NCBI GenBank assembly: GCA_963803845.1
Contig: CAWDNZ010000005.1
Coordinates: 1,302,001 to 1,366,000 of the forward strand
Direction: 5' to 3'
Source: JABDIY01 sp963803845
Lineage (GTDB): Bacteria > Actinomycetota > Acidimicrobiia > Acidimicrobiales > SZUA-35
Length of the DNA stretch: 64,000 nucleotides
Shown here piece after piece: positions 35,152 to 43,756 of this stretch. The first letter of the stretch is position 1. Each line of letters begins with the position of its first letter. The translations under genes were made by a program, and so were the position numbers. The notes beneath the pieces were generated by a model, which was not told where the DNA came from, did no database searches, and was given only the letters and a program-made list of their open reading frames with translations.

Positions 35152-36007
35152 CGGCTACCCCGTTGCGGAGGATGCCGATCTCGGGAACTTCCACTTCGAC
35201 AATGTCGCCGGGACGCAGCCAGACCGGTGGATCCATCCGGGCGCCGGCGCCGGTTGGGGTACCGGTGAAGATCACATCTCCCGGCTCGAGCGTGCAGAAA
35301 GTGGAGAGGTAATGAATCTGATACTCGATTGGGTACTTCATGGTTCTCGGCGAATCGTGTTGACGTACCTCTCCGTTCACCCGAGTCTCGATCGTGAGGT
35401 CATCGAAGGGCGGGATTTCCTCGATTGGCACAAGCCACGGCCCCATCGAGCCACTGTGGCGCCAGTTCTTTCCCTGGGTGACGTTGAACTTGGCGTGGCG
35501 AACCCAGTCTCGGATGGTGCCCTCATTCCCCAGCGATACGCCGGCGATGTGACTGCGAGCCTCGGCTGGATCAATCCTTCGTCCCGCTTTGCCAATGACA
35601 ACCACGATCTCACCCTCGTAGTCCAACTGTGGGCTTTCAGGTGGCCGGATCAGGGGTTGTCCATGGCCGGTGAACGACTCGGCGAATCGCACAAAGACAC
35701 TTGGGTAGGACTTGTCGGTGGTGTCGTCGTACTCGGCGCTGCGTCCGCCGTAGTTCACGCCGATGCAGAAGATCTTGCCGGGCCGGGTGAGGAGGCGGTC
35801 AACGACGACATCTCCGATCGAATGGTCGACAGGATCGGTTTGGTGAGTACGAACCGAATCGATTCCGTCGGCCTCCACCAGGTGGCCAAGGGATCGGAAC
35901 GACGTGCGCGAGCCCAGGTCGATCACCCCCGTGCCGCTCTGACCGAGCATGCCAAAGCGAGGACCCGGTTCGGCCTGAAGGTGGTACGACAACAGCTTCA
36001 CCGACAT
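35144..36007 (-). CDS. hpaG: Fumarylacetoacetate hydrolase-fold enzyme, OPET decarboxylase/isomerase type
   Basis: From the ATG at 36007 the enzyme has 287 residues. The FAH-fold signatures are CIGVNYGGRSAEYDD, PQLDYEGEIVVVIGKAGR (metal-ligand E-x-E), GVSLGNEGTIRDW and GDVIFTGTPTGAGARMDPP. In the cluster it should decarboxylate 5-oxopent-3-ene-1,2,5-tricarboxylate. E. coli HpaG is a two-domain fusion, whereas this is a single-domain protein. It is the first gene of the leftward arm, divergent from hpaF across a 41-bp operator region. An upstream ATG at 36028 would overlap the operator. Confidence 0.83.
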   Translation of the reverse strand: MSVKLLSYHLQAEPGPRFGMLGQSGTGVIDLGSRTSFRSLGHLVEADGIDSVRTHQTDPVDHSIGDVVVDRLLTRPGKIFCIGVNYGGRSAEYDDTTDKSYPSVFVRFAESFTGHGQPLIRPPESPQLDYEGEIVVVIGKAGRRIDPAEARSHIAGVSLGNEGTIRDWVRHAKFNVTQGKNWRHSGSMGPWLVPIEEIPPFDDLTIETRVNGEVRQHDSPRTMKYPIEYQIHYLSTFCTLEPGDVIFTGTPTGAGARMDPPVWLRPGDIVEVEVPEIGILRNGVADE

Positions 36008-36020
36008 ATTGTTGCACAAG

Positions 36021-36037
36021 TTAAACAAGTTGTCTAA
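36021..36037. promoter_or_regulatory. Candidate HpaR operator, 17-bp pseudo-palindrome
   Basis: TTAAACAAGTTGTCTAA reads as TTARACAA-S-TTGTYTAA on both strands, with one mismatched pair and an odd centre. It lies in the 41-bp gap between the divergent hpaG (ATG 36007) and hpaF (ATG 36049) starts. Size and symmetry fit a MarR-family site. A partly related ACAAGTTAA half lies at 36016-36024, overlapping its left edge. Regulator binding is inferred, not shown. Confidence 0.6.
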
Positions 36038-36048
36038 CGTGTGAAGTA

Positions 36049-36477
36049 ATGCCTCACATCACGATCGAACACTCCGCCAACCTCAGCGCCGAGTGTGACG
36101 TTCAGACACTCGTTGACGCTGTCCACGCCGCCGCATTGACCCATCCACTGCCCGCAATGGCGGGCCTGCGAACCCGGGCTGCATCTAGAGAGCACTATCG
36201 AATCGCCGACGGTGACCCTCGTTATGCGTTCGTGGCTATCACCGCCCGGATCGGACCCGGCCGCGATTCCGCAACGAAAGACAGCTTCCTCGCCCTACTC
36301 CTGGACAGCACCGAGGACTTCCTCGCAGCCCGAGCTCCAAATCTGATCGTGGCACTCAGCGGCGAAGTCCAGGAGATCGACCATCCGCACCGTGTCAACC
36401 GAAACCAGATTCGTGCCCACCTCGATCAAATCCACCGGCCCGGCAATTCGAGCCTGGCAAAGAAAGAAGACCTCTGA
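36049..36477 (+). CDS. hpaF: 5-carboxymethyl-2-hydroxymuconate isomerase
   Basis: The 142-residue protein starts MPHITIEHSANL; the N-terminal proline after the initiator is the catalytic base of this tautomerase-superfamily enzyme. Further matches to E. coli HpaF are AGLRTRAAS, IADGDPRYAFVAITARIGPG and LSGEVQEID. It isomerises 5-carboxymethyl-2-hydroxymuconate in the homoprotocatechuate pathway. Its stop overlaps the hpaE start as TGATG. The length is slightly longer than the enterobacterial enzyme because of a C-terminal tail. Confidence 0.9.
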   Translation: MPHITIEHSANLSAECDVQTLVDAVHAAALTHPLPAMAGLRTRAASREHYRIADGDPRYAFVAITARIGPGRDSATKDSFLALLLDSTEDFLAARAPNLIVALSGEVQEIDHPHRVNRNQIRAHLDQIHRPGNSSLAKKEDL

Positions 36478-38003
36478 TGGCAGCCAGCTCCCATTCCTTC
36501 GAGGAAAACCTCCAGGAGGCCCTCACCCACCTCCAGCGTTTCGCCGATGAACCGCTCCCCCATCTGATTGGGGGAACCCCCATGCCGAGCGTTTCGGGCG
36601 AGACGTTTCTCAACCATTCCCCCATCGACCAATCCGTGCTCGGCGACGTGGCGTCCGGCGACCAGGAGGACATCGCCGCCGCGGCAGATGCTGCGGCCGA
36701 AGCGTTCGGTCCATGGCAGGCGCTGGGGGGTGAGAAACGGCGGCAGATTCTCAACAACGTTGCAACGCTCATCACCGAGCGAGCTCGGCAAATTGCCCTG
36801 GTCGAGTGTGTAGATACGGGCCAAACGATGCGTTTCATGGGTGCAGCAGCAATCCGAGGGGCTGCCAACTTCCGCTACTTCGCGGACATGGCGCCATCGA
36901 TCGCCAACGGCCAGAGCCTCCCTACCGCTACCCATATCAACTACACCACGCGCCGTGCCATCGGACCCGTTGGTGTGATCACACCGTGGAATACGCCCTT
37001 CATGTTGAGCACATGGAAGATTGCGCCGGCATTGGCAGCCGGCTGCACCGTGGTCCACAAACCGGCGGAGTGGAGTCCTTATACCGCTCATCTGCTGGCC
37101 GAGATCGGACGGGAAGCGGGACTGCCTCCCGGCGTGCTGAACGTAGTGCACGGACTCGGCCACACCGCCGGGAAGTCCCTCACCGAGCATCCCGCCATCA
37201 AAGCCATCGCTTTTGTAGGAGAGTCCTCTACCGGATCGGCCATTCAAGCACAAGGGGCCGCAACGTTGAAGCGGGTCCATTTCGAATTGGGGGGCAAGAA
37301 CCCCGTGATCGTTTTCGAAGATGCCGATCTCGACCGTGCACTCGATGCCGTCACCTTCATGATCTATAGCCTCAACGGTGAACGCTGTACGTCGTCCAGC
37401 CGGGTTCTCATTCAGGACGGGATCTACCAGGAGTTCACCGAACGAATCGCGGCACGAATCAAGGACATCCCAGTTGGGCACCCGTTGGACCCTGGCGCAG
37501 TCATCGGGCCTTTGGTTCATCCTCGCCACACCCAAAAGGTCCAGAGCTACATCCACGCCGCCAAGGTCGCAGGTGCAACCGTGCACTATGGGACCGACAT
37601 GGAGGATCGGCCATCGGAGAACTTCGTGCCGCCTATGCTCTTCACTGCGGCAACCAACGACATGCCGATCGCTCAGGAAGAGATCTTCGGTCCTGCTCTC
37701 ACCGCTATTCCCTTCAGCGATGAAGTGGATGCTGTGAAGCTCGCCAATGACATTCCCTACGGATTGGCCGGCTATCTCTGGACCAACGATGTTGGCAGGG
37801 CCCATCGGGTGAGCAACGCACTGGAGTGTGGCATGGTGTGGGTCAACTCACAGAACGTCCGCCACCTGCCAACGCCCTTCGGTGGCGTCAAGGCGTCGGG
37901 AATCGGTCGCGATGGCGGCGACTGGAGCTTCGATTTCTACACCGAGACCAAAAACATCAGCGTGGCCCTCGGAGATCATCCCATACCAAACCTCGCCAGC
38001 TGA
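36477..38003 (+). CDS. hpaE: 5-carboxymethyl-2-hydroxymuconate semialdehyde dehydrogenase
   Basis: The 508-residue aldehyde dehydrogenase has TPWNTPFMLSTWKIAPALAA, KPAEWSP, FELGGKNPVIVFEDAD (catalytic Glu) and SLNGERCTSSSRVL (catalytic Cys). Context with hpaF and the extradiol dioxygenase fixes the substrate as the ring-cleavage semialdehyde. It is coupled to hpaF by an overlapping start. Betaine-aldehyde or other dehydrogenases share the same motifs, so the assignment rests on neighbours. Confidence 0.88.
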   Translation: MAASSHSFEENLQEALTHLQRFADEPLPHLIGGTPMPSVSGETFLNHSPIDQSVLGDVASGDQEDIAAAADAAAEAFGPWQALGGEKRRQILNNVATLITERARQIALVECVDTGQTMRFMGAAAIRGAANFRYFADMAPSIANGQSLPTATHINYTTRRAIGPVGVITPWNTPFMLSTWKIAPALAAGCTVVHKPAEWSPYTAHLLAEIGREAGLPPGVLNVVHGLGHTAGKSLTEHPAIKAIAFVGESSTGSAIQAQGAATLKRVHFELGGKNPVIVFEDADLDRALDAVTFMIYSLNGERCTSSSRVLIQDGIYQEFTERIAARIKDIPVGHPLDPGAVIGPLVHPRHTQKVQSYIHAAKVAGATVHYGTDMEDRPSENFVPPMLFTAATNDMPIAQEEIFGPALTAIPFSDEVDAVKLANDIPYGLAGYLWTNDVGRAHRVSNALECGMVWVNSQNVRHLPTPFGGVKASGIGRDGGDWSFDFYTETKNISVALGDHPIPNLAS

Positions 38004-38063
38004 GTGACGCCGCCGCACCCCCGCCCGAGAACCTACGATCAGAAGGTGGGTTAGATTGCAGCC

Positions 38064-40208
38064 GTGACCTCAATAGCGGATTTGGCAATCGACGCGCTCC
38101 GAAAACTGGAGATCGACACGCTCTTCTGTCTTCCCGGGGTCCAGAACGATGACTTCTTCGATCGCCTTGTCGATGCCCGTGACATCCGGCCGATCGTGAC
38201 CCGCCATGAACAGGGGGCGGCCTACATGGCAATGGGGCACTCCCAGGTGACGGGGCGGCCATCGGCTTTCTGTGTCGTACCGGGACCGGGAATGCTCAAC
38301 ACCACTGCGGCCCTCACCAGTGCCTACTGGTCAGGCGGAAGGGTACTGGGCATCATCGGAGCGATCGCCACGTTCCAGGCCGGCAAGCTCACCGGGGCGC
38401 TGCACGATCTGAAGGACCCGGGCGCCGTTCTACGCCAGGTAACCAAGCATGCGGCGGCGATCACCTCCCCCGACAGTGCCGTGATGATCGTTCAGAAGGC
38501 GATAAACGAGCTGATGGCCAACGAGGCACGGCCAGTCGCCATCGAATGGCCAGCTGATCTGTGGAACGCCGAAACCGACGGTGTGCTCGAACCACCCAGT
38601 CGTACGGTGCCATCGGTAGATTCGGTGCAGGTTCAAAAGGTCGCCCAAATTCTCGCCGCTTCTAACTCGCCGCTGATCGTTGTTGGGGGCGGCGCCTATG
38701 GCGCCGGCCCACAAATCACCGAACTCGCCGAGATGATCCAAGCCCCGGTGTTCACCAGACGGCAGGGTCACGGCGTGGTTGATGCCAGACACCCACTCTG
38801 GGTGCCGATCACGGTTGGCCACAAGTTGTGGGCCACCGCCGATGTTGTGCTCGGCATCGGGACACGATTGGACTTCCCGCGGGGCTGGGGAACCGACGAT
38901 GATCTCACGATCATCCAGGTAAACATCGACGCAGACGAGCTGGACCGCCACGACCTCGGAACCGTTGGGCTCCACGCCGATGCGGCGATGGGCGTAGACG
39001 CCATCACCCACGCGCTCGGCAGCATTCCCGCCCGGCCGGACCGGAGCGAGGACCTGTTGGCCCTCAGACAAGAGTTCGAGGAAGAGACCGCAGAGTTGGA
39101 TCCGCAGCGGGCAATTCTCACCGTGCTCCGAGAGGTACTTCCCGACGATGGAATCGTGGTGGAAGACGTTACACAGCTCGGTTTCGCAGCCCACATCTTG
39201 TTCGAGTTCCGCTATCCGCGAACCTTCCTCACCTCTGGTCCTGCTGGCACATTGGGTGCCGGCGCAGCCCATGCCATCGGTGCGCAGGTAGGAGCGGGCG
39301 ACCGCAAGGTAGTGGGCCTTATCGGTGACGGTGGTTTCCTCTTCACCGCCACGGAGCTGGCCACCGCAGTGCAACATCAGATCCCGGTAACGCTCGTGGT
39401 GCATGACAATGGCGCCTACTTGAATGTGAAGCGGATGCAGACCGAGAAATTCGGGGCGGACCGCACGATTGCATCGACGCTGACCAACCCGGATTTCGTG
39501 AAGTTCGGTGAGAGCTTTGGTGTTCAATCGGCCCGGGCCGAGACCCCGGAGGAGTTTCGCTCGGCCCTGCAAGCCGCATTGGATCATGACGGCCCAAGCC
39601 TGATGGTGCTCACCATGGTCGAGGGAGGGAACCCGTGGCCATTTCTGAAGATGCCCACGAGTTCGAGGCAAAAGCGCCTAAGCCGTGATCTGGCCGGATA
39701 CAAATGGGGCATGGCATCTGTAACCCTTGGTGGTAAACCCGTAAACACAAATGGAGATCTCCCGCCCGTCGGCTCGGCAGCTCCTGACTTCCAGCTGGTC
39801 GGAACAGACTTCAGTCCTGTCTCCTTGGCTGATCACGCCGGTAAGAACGTGGTGCTCAGCATCTTCCCGAGCCTCGACACCGCAACCTGTGCAACGGCCG
39901 TCCGAACGTTCAACTCCCGGGCCGCCGCTTTGGAAGACACGGTGGTGCTCAACATCTCTGCAGACCTCCCATTTGCCCAGAAACGATTCTGCGGAGCCGA
40001 GGGGATCGAGAATGTCGAAATTGCGTCATCGTTCCGAAGCCCTGATTTTCCGGCCAGCTACGGCCTCCAGCTGGTGGACGGCGCGTTCGAGGGACTTTGT
40101 GCCCGCGCGGTTGTTGTCGTCGGTGCCGATGGCAATGTGAAGTACACCGAACTGGTCCCAGAAATCGCCACAGAACCCAACTACGACGCCGCCCTGGCCG
40201 CTCTCTAA
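38064..40208 (+). CDS. Thiamine-diphosphate enzyme fused in frame to thiol peroxidase (Tpx)
   Basis: A single 714-codon frame begins at GTG 38064. Residues 1-~525 are an acetolactate-synthase-like TPP enzyme: the catalytic glutamate in RHEQGAAYMAMGH, the middle domain IVVGGGAYGAG, and the TPP motif GDGGFLFTATELATAV ending in VVHDNGAY (DN in place of the usual NN). The usual family C-terminus NPWPFLKMP is followed by a ~20-residue linker. Residues 550-714 are a complete Tpx: MASVTLGGKPVNTNGDLPPV, SLDTATC (peroxidatic Cys) and KRFCGAEGIENV (resolving Cys). The internal ATG at 39711 could also start Tpx alone. A fusion artefact caused by a missed frameshift near 39640-39700 is possible. Confidence 0.8.
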   Translation: MTSIADLAIDALRKLEIDTLFCLPGVQNDDFFDRLVDARDIRPIVTRHEQGAAYMAMGHSQVTGRPSAFCVVPGPGMLNTTAALTSAYWSGGRVLGIIGAIATFQAGKLTGALHDLKDPGAVLRQVTKHAAAITSPDSAVMIVQKAINELMANEARPVAIEWPADLWNAETDGVLEPPSRTVPSVDSVQVQKVAQILAASNSPLIVVGGGAYGAGPQITELAEMIQAPVFTRRQGHGVVDARHPLWVPITVGHKLWATADVVLGIGTRLDFPRGWGTDDDLTIIQVNIDADELDRHDLGTVGLHADAAMGVDAITHALGSIPARPDRSEDLLALRQEFEEETAELDPQRAILTVLREVLPDDGIVVEDVTQLGFAAHILFEFRYPRTFLTSGPAGTLGAGAAHAIGAQVGAGDRKVVGLIGDGGFLFTATELATAVQHQIPVTLVVHDNGAYLNVKRMQTEKFGADRTIASTLTNPDFVKFGESFGVQSARAETPEEFRSALQAALDHDGPSLMVLTMVEGGNPWPFLKMPTSSRQKRLSRDLAGYKWGMASVTLGGKPVNTNGDLPPVGSAAPDFQLVGTDFSPVSLADHAGKNVVLSIFPSLDTATCATAVRTFNSRAAALEDTVVLNISADLPFAQKRFCGAEGIENVEIASSFRSPDFPASYGLQLVDGAFEGLCARAVVVVGADGNVKYTELVPEIATEPNYDAALAAL

Positions 40209-40218
40209 CGCCTGGGGC

Positions 40219-40904
40219 TTACCTGTCGGCGTCAGCCATACGAAACGGTTGACGGATGATGGTTCGAAGTTTGGATGGGTCGGCCTTGCGTGGGTCGGAG
40301 AGATAGATCTCGTGGTGCTTGCCGCTGAGTTGGTACCCGTTGTCGGCAATGAATTGATGAAGTGTTGCGATGGTGGGCTCCTCCGCGGCGTAGGGGCCAA
40401 TGTGGAGGATCTGGGCAGCCGTTCCTTCGTTGAATCGTGCCACTCTCACACGTTCACCGGCCACCAGTTGTTTCTCCTTGGTGACCCTGGGCAGCGTTTC
40501 TTCGACCATGGCGGAGGTCACGGCCTCGGGGAGGCCGATCATTGCGGTCCACAGCCAGTTCGACTTGTCCGCGGTGTTGAAGTCCCGCATGTCTTCGGCC
40601 CACCACAGTCCCTCCAGCGGCATGACCACGTAGGCGACGCCGCTCGCCTTCTTGACCCCGGCTCGAAGTGCGTAGGCCAGGGGGTAAGCGCTTCTACGGC
40701 GTGGCGGTACTCTTCGGCGGTGTTGGGATCACCGGCGCCGTCAATCATCAGGAATTGGCGTTCCGGGATTTCGACAATCTCCGCGATCCTCTTGGCGGTG
40801 TAGTCCCCACGGACCTTCTTGAGATCAATGCTGGTCAGTGCACCTCGGTGTGCATTGTTCGGGAGCGAGCAGTTGGCTTTAGCCAGCCGTCCCGAAAGAA
40901 ACAC
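40219..40904 (-). pseudogene. GyrI-like small-molecule-binding protein interrupted by a single-base frameshift
   Basis: The N-terminal part (IDLKKVRGDYTAKRIAEIVE through AVEALTP) and the C-terminal part (LAYALRAGVKKASGVAYVVM, then GLWWAEDMRDF and VTKEKQLVAGERVRVARFNE) lie in different frames. Adding one base to the G5 run at 40680-40684 joins them. The whole, ~205 residues, matches stand-alone GyrI-like proteins that bind small hydrophobic molecules. The family normally starts at MxxIDLKK; here no ATG/GTG is seen at that point, so the start is either the ATG at 40904 or a CTG near 40833. Confidence 0.75.
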
Positions 40905-40934
40905 ATCTGACGATTCCCCTAACCCTAGCCGTGG

Positions 40935-41606
40935 CTACGCATTGGGAAGTGAGGCATCAACGTCGTCGGAGCTGTCGGCGTCACTGTGGTGGCGCCGATG
41001 GTGTCCACGCAAACCACCCTCCCGGATGGGTCGCTCGGCAGTGACTCGCTCTTCAACCTTTGCCTCGAGCCCGTCCAGAATGGACTCGGCTCGCTCGGCG
41101 GTGATGTCACCAGCGGCGAGTTTCTCATCCACGAGCGCTTGGGTTTCGGCAACGATCGTGTCTACCAACACCTCGGTGCTGACGCCCTGGGCCTCGGCGA
41201 TCTCTGCCAGTGTCTGCCCTGACACGAATGCTTCACGAAGTTCTACCGGGGTGAGCCCCAACAGTTCGGTTACGGCATCGGAGACCTCCCGTAGGCCTTC
41301 GCCCCGGTGGCCGCCAAAACCGCGGCGTCCGCCGAACTCGGCCCGATGTTCTGCGAACCGTTCGCGAATTGCGTCGGCTTGCTCTTGGGTGATCACGCCC
41401 TCGGCGGTGAGTTCCTCCAGCACGTTGGGACGTTCGCTTGCGGTAGATCCATCTTCAGCGGTAGCTTCAGGCTCTACGCCATCCTGGGCACCGGCAACGG
41501 CCGGGAGCACTACGAGCCCACCTACGAGTGCCGCCACTCCGATGGCGGCGCCGGCCACACCAGCGCGGAGAGCAGAAGCGTTCTGGGATTCACTTTGGGT
41601 AGTCAT
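40935..41606 (-). CDS. Secreted or membrane-anchored helical protein of unknown function
   Basis: The 223-residue product has a signal sequence (AGVAGAAIGVAALVGGLVVL, then PAVAGAQ). The mature part is two helical hairpin units: LTAEGVITQEQADAIRERFA and LGLTPVELREAFVSGQTLAE, with a G/H/R-rich linker between them, then DEKLAAGDITAERAESILDG. A histidine-, aspartate-rich tail (RGHHRRHHSDADSSDD) could bind metal. Such proteins are common in actinobacteria as uncharacterised DUF2680-like secreted proteins. Confidence 0.65.
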   Translation of the reverse strand: MTTQSESQNASALRAGVAGAAIGVAALVGGLVVLPAVAGAQDGVEPEATAEDGSTASERPNVLEELTAEGVITQEQADAIRERFAEHRAEFGGRRGFGGHRGEGLREVSDAVTELLGLTPVELREAFVSGQTLAEIAEAQGVSTEVLVDTIVAETQALVDEKLAAGDITAERAESILDGLEAKVEERVTAERPIREGGLRGHHRRHHSDADSSDDVDASLPNA

Positions 41607-41661
41607 GTGCCGAGTATGGCGACATCATCTGAATCGAATCTGAATACCTGAACGAGAGGCG

Positions 41662-43026
41662 TCAGGACCCTTCTGGGTTCGGTGGGAGGTGCACGAAGAA
41701 GCGGGCACCGGCGGTGAGACCAGGATCAAGTGTCAGCGAACCGCCGTGACCTTCGATGATCGTCCGGGATATGGCGAGACCAAGCCCACTTCCACCAGAG
41801 TCCCGATCCCGAGCTGCTTCGGAACGGGTGAAACGCTCGAAAATCTTGTCTCGCATATCAATCGGCACACCCGGTCCGTCATCGCTGACCGTAAGAAACA
41901 CGCCGGCGGCGCGTTCGACCAGGGAGATCTCCACGCGGCTGTTGGCGTGACGAACGGCGTTCGACAACAGATTCCGGACCACCCGTCGAAGCTGATCAGC
42001 GTTGCCGATGATCTGAGCCGCTGACACTTCGGACGCATCGATCACGATTCCGTCCTCTCGCGCCGCCGCCACTTCGCTGAGGACCACGTCGTCTAGATCG
42101 ACCCAGGCTTTGGCAACATGCTGGCGGCCCTGGTCCGATCGAGCGAGGGCGAGGAGATTCTCCACCAACGCTTGCATCCGAATCGTCTCGGCCAGCATCT
42201 CCTGCTCGGCCTCCTCGCGGCCCGCTGCCGCCGGGTGAGTGATATTCACCTCCAGTTGACTTCGGATACCGGTAAGCGGGCTGCGCAGCTCATGTGATGC
42301 ATCCGCCACGAATTGCTGCTGGGCCTCGACCGAGTTCTGAATTCTGCCCAACATGGCGTTGAGGGTGTTGGCGAGGCGGCCCAGTTCTTCGGTGCTCGGC
42401 GCCGTCAATCGCGCCTGAAGCTCGTCTGAAGAGATGGCGTCAGCCTCGCGACGCATGGCCTCAACGGGCTGCAACGCTCGGCCGGTGACGATCCACAGAA
42501 GGATGGCCAGAAGGCCGGCCAGCATCGGAAGGATGACCATAAGACTGCGGCGCAATGCCTTCTGTGACTCGTCGACGTCGGCCATCGAATAGCCGATGAT
42601 GAGCGCAAAATTGTCCCCAACCGGTGTGGCCGCTACTCGGAAGCGTTCACCTTGCTCGCTCGTGACCGTTCGAAACTGACCAGCCAGTTCGTCGCTGAAA
42701 GCGGCCCCAGGATCCAGAATGGCCGCCACGTCACGCAGGTCACCGGTGGCTACCTCGACGCGACCGTCGGCCCTGATGAGTTGGGAGTTGGTGGCGAGAA
42801 TTCGCACAGCCTCCCGACTGATCGAGCCGCGCCGACTTCCCCCGCCACTTCGGAAGGTCACGCCCAGTTCCAACTGGGCGTCGGTCACAGCGTCGCTCAG
42901 GGCAGCGTCGACCGCGTCATTCAGCTGGCGTTGCTGTGCGGCGATGAGGGAACCAGCAACGAGTAACAAGACGACGAACGTGAACCCGGTGGCGAGAACC
43001 GTGATCCGGGTTCGAAGGCTTTTCAT
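41662..43026 (-). CDS. Sensor histidine kinase (HAMP, HisKA, HATPase)
   Basis: From the ATG at 43026 the kinase has 454 residues. It has a membrane helix (VLATGFTFVVLLLVAGSLIA), a periplasmic sensor part, a second helix (VILPMLAGLLAILLWIVT), a HAMP linker, the phospho-acceptor FVADASHELRSPLTGIRSQL, and the ATP-binding N, G1 and G2 boxes (LRRVVRNLLSNAVRHA, VSDDGPGVPID, GSGLGLAISRTI). It is 8 bp downstream of its response regulator. The stimulus is unknown. A longer frame up to 43287 overlaps the regulator gene and is rejected. Confidence 0.92.
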   Translation of the reverse strand: MKSLRTRITVLATGFTFVVLLLVAGSLIAAQQRQLNDAVDAALSDAVTDAQLELGVTFRSGGGSRRGSISREAVRILATNSQLIRADGRVEVATGDLRDVAAILDPGAAFSDELAGQFRTVTSEQGERFRVAATPVGDNFALIIGYSMADVDESQKALRRSLMVILPMLAGLLAILLWIVTGRALQPVEAMRREADAISSDELQARLTAPSTEELGRLANTLNAMLGRIQNSVEAQQQFVADASHELRSPLTGIRSQLEVNITHPAAAGREEAEQEMLAETIRMQALVENLLALARSDQGRQHVAKAWVDLDDVVLSEVAAAREDGIVIDASEVSAAQIIGNADQLRRVVRNLLSNAVRHANSRVEISLVERAAGVFLTVSDDGPGVPIDMRDKIFERFTRSEAARDRDSGGSGLGLAISRTIIEGHGGSLTLDPGLTAGARFFVHLPPNPEGS

Positions 43027-43033
43027 CCTTTGT

Positions 43034-43741
43034 TCACAGTTCCGGTTCGAGCCGGTAGCCCACACCCCGCACCGTGTGGATCGTGCGGGTTCCGAACGGC
43101 TCATCGATCTTCTTGCGGAGGCGTCGAACATAGACCTCAACAATGTTCGGATCACCCTCGAACTCGTAATCCCAGACGTTGTCGAGAATCTCGGACTTGG
43201 TGACGATCTGCCCGCTTCGCCGCACCATGTAGGAGAGGATGGCGAACTCGCGGGCGGTGAGGTCGATCTTGGTTCCGGCCCGCTCACAATGGTGCCGAAC
43301 CGGGTCCATGAGGAGATCCCCGGCCTCGAACGCCGATCCCTCCTGCGCGCCGCTCCCCCGGCGCAGCATGGCCCGCAAACGCGCCGTCAAGACCACAAAC
43401 GAGAAGGGTTTGGTGAGGTAGTCGTCGGCGCCGGTGTCGAGACCCTCGGCTTCGTCATATTCGCCATCCTTGGCGGTGAGCATGAGCACCGGGGTCCAGT
43501 CGCCATCGTCGCGGAGCGTCTTGCACACCTTGTAGCCGTTGAGTTTGGGGAGCATGATGTCCAGGATGATGGCGTCATAGGAGCCCTCCTGGGCCCGCCA
43601 GAGACCGTCTTCACCGTTCTCGGCGATGTCGACGTCGTAGCCCTCGGCCTGCAAACCACGCCGCAAGGCCGACGCCACCGTCCGTTCATCTTCAACTACG
43701 AGAATTCTCACACCACCCAATGTCTCATGCGAAACTGACAT
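43034..43741 (-). CDS. OmpR-family response regulator
   Basis: The 235-residue protein has a receiver domain (RILVVEDERTVASALRRGLQ, phospho-acceptor in DAIILDIMLPKLNGY, and LTAKDGEYDEAEG with lysine in YLTKPFSF) and a C-terminal winged helix (LTAREFAILSYMVRRSGQIV, VYVRRLRKKIDEPF, IHTVRGVGYRLE). It is the first gene of a two-gene operon with the sensor kinase. The upstream region (43742-43756) separates it from the next leftward gene by only 15 bp, so read-through from the SPFH operon is possible. Confidence 0.93.
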   Translation of the reverse strand: MSVSHETLGGVRILVVEDERTVASALRRGLQAEGYDVDIAENGEDGLWRAQEGSYDAIILDIMLPKLNGYKVCKTLRDDGDWTPVLMLTAKDGEYDEAEGLDTGADDYLTKPFSFVVLTARLRAMLRRGSGAQEGSAFEAGDLLMDPVRHHCERAGTKIDLTAREFAILSYMVRRSGQIVTKSEILDNVWDYEFEGDPNIVEVYVRRLRKKIDEPFGTRTIHTVRGVGYRLEPEL

Positions 43742-43756
43742 TCAGCTGAATAGCGC

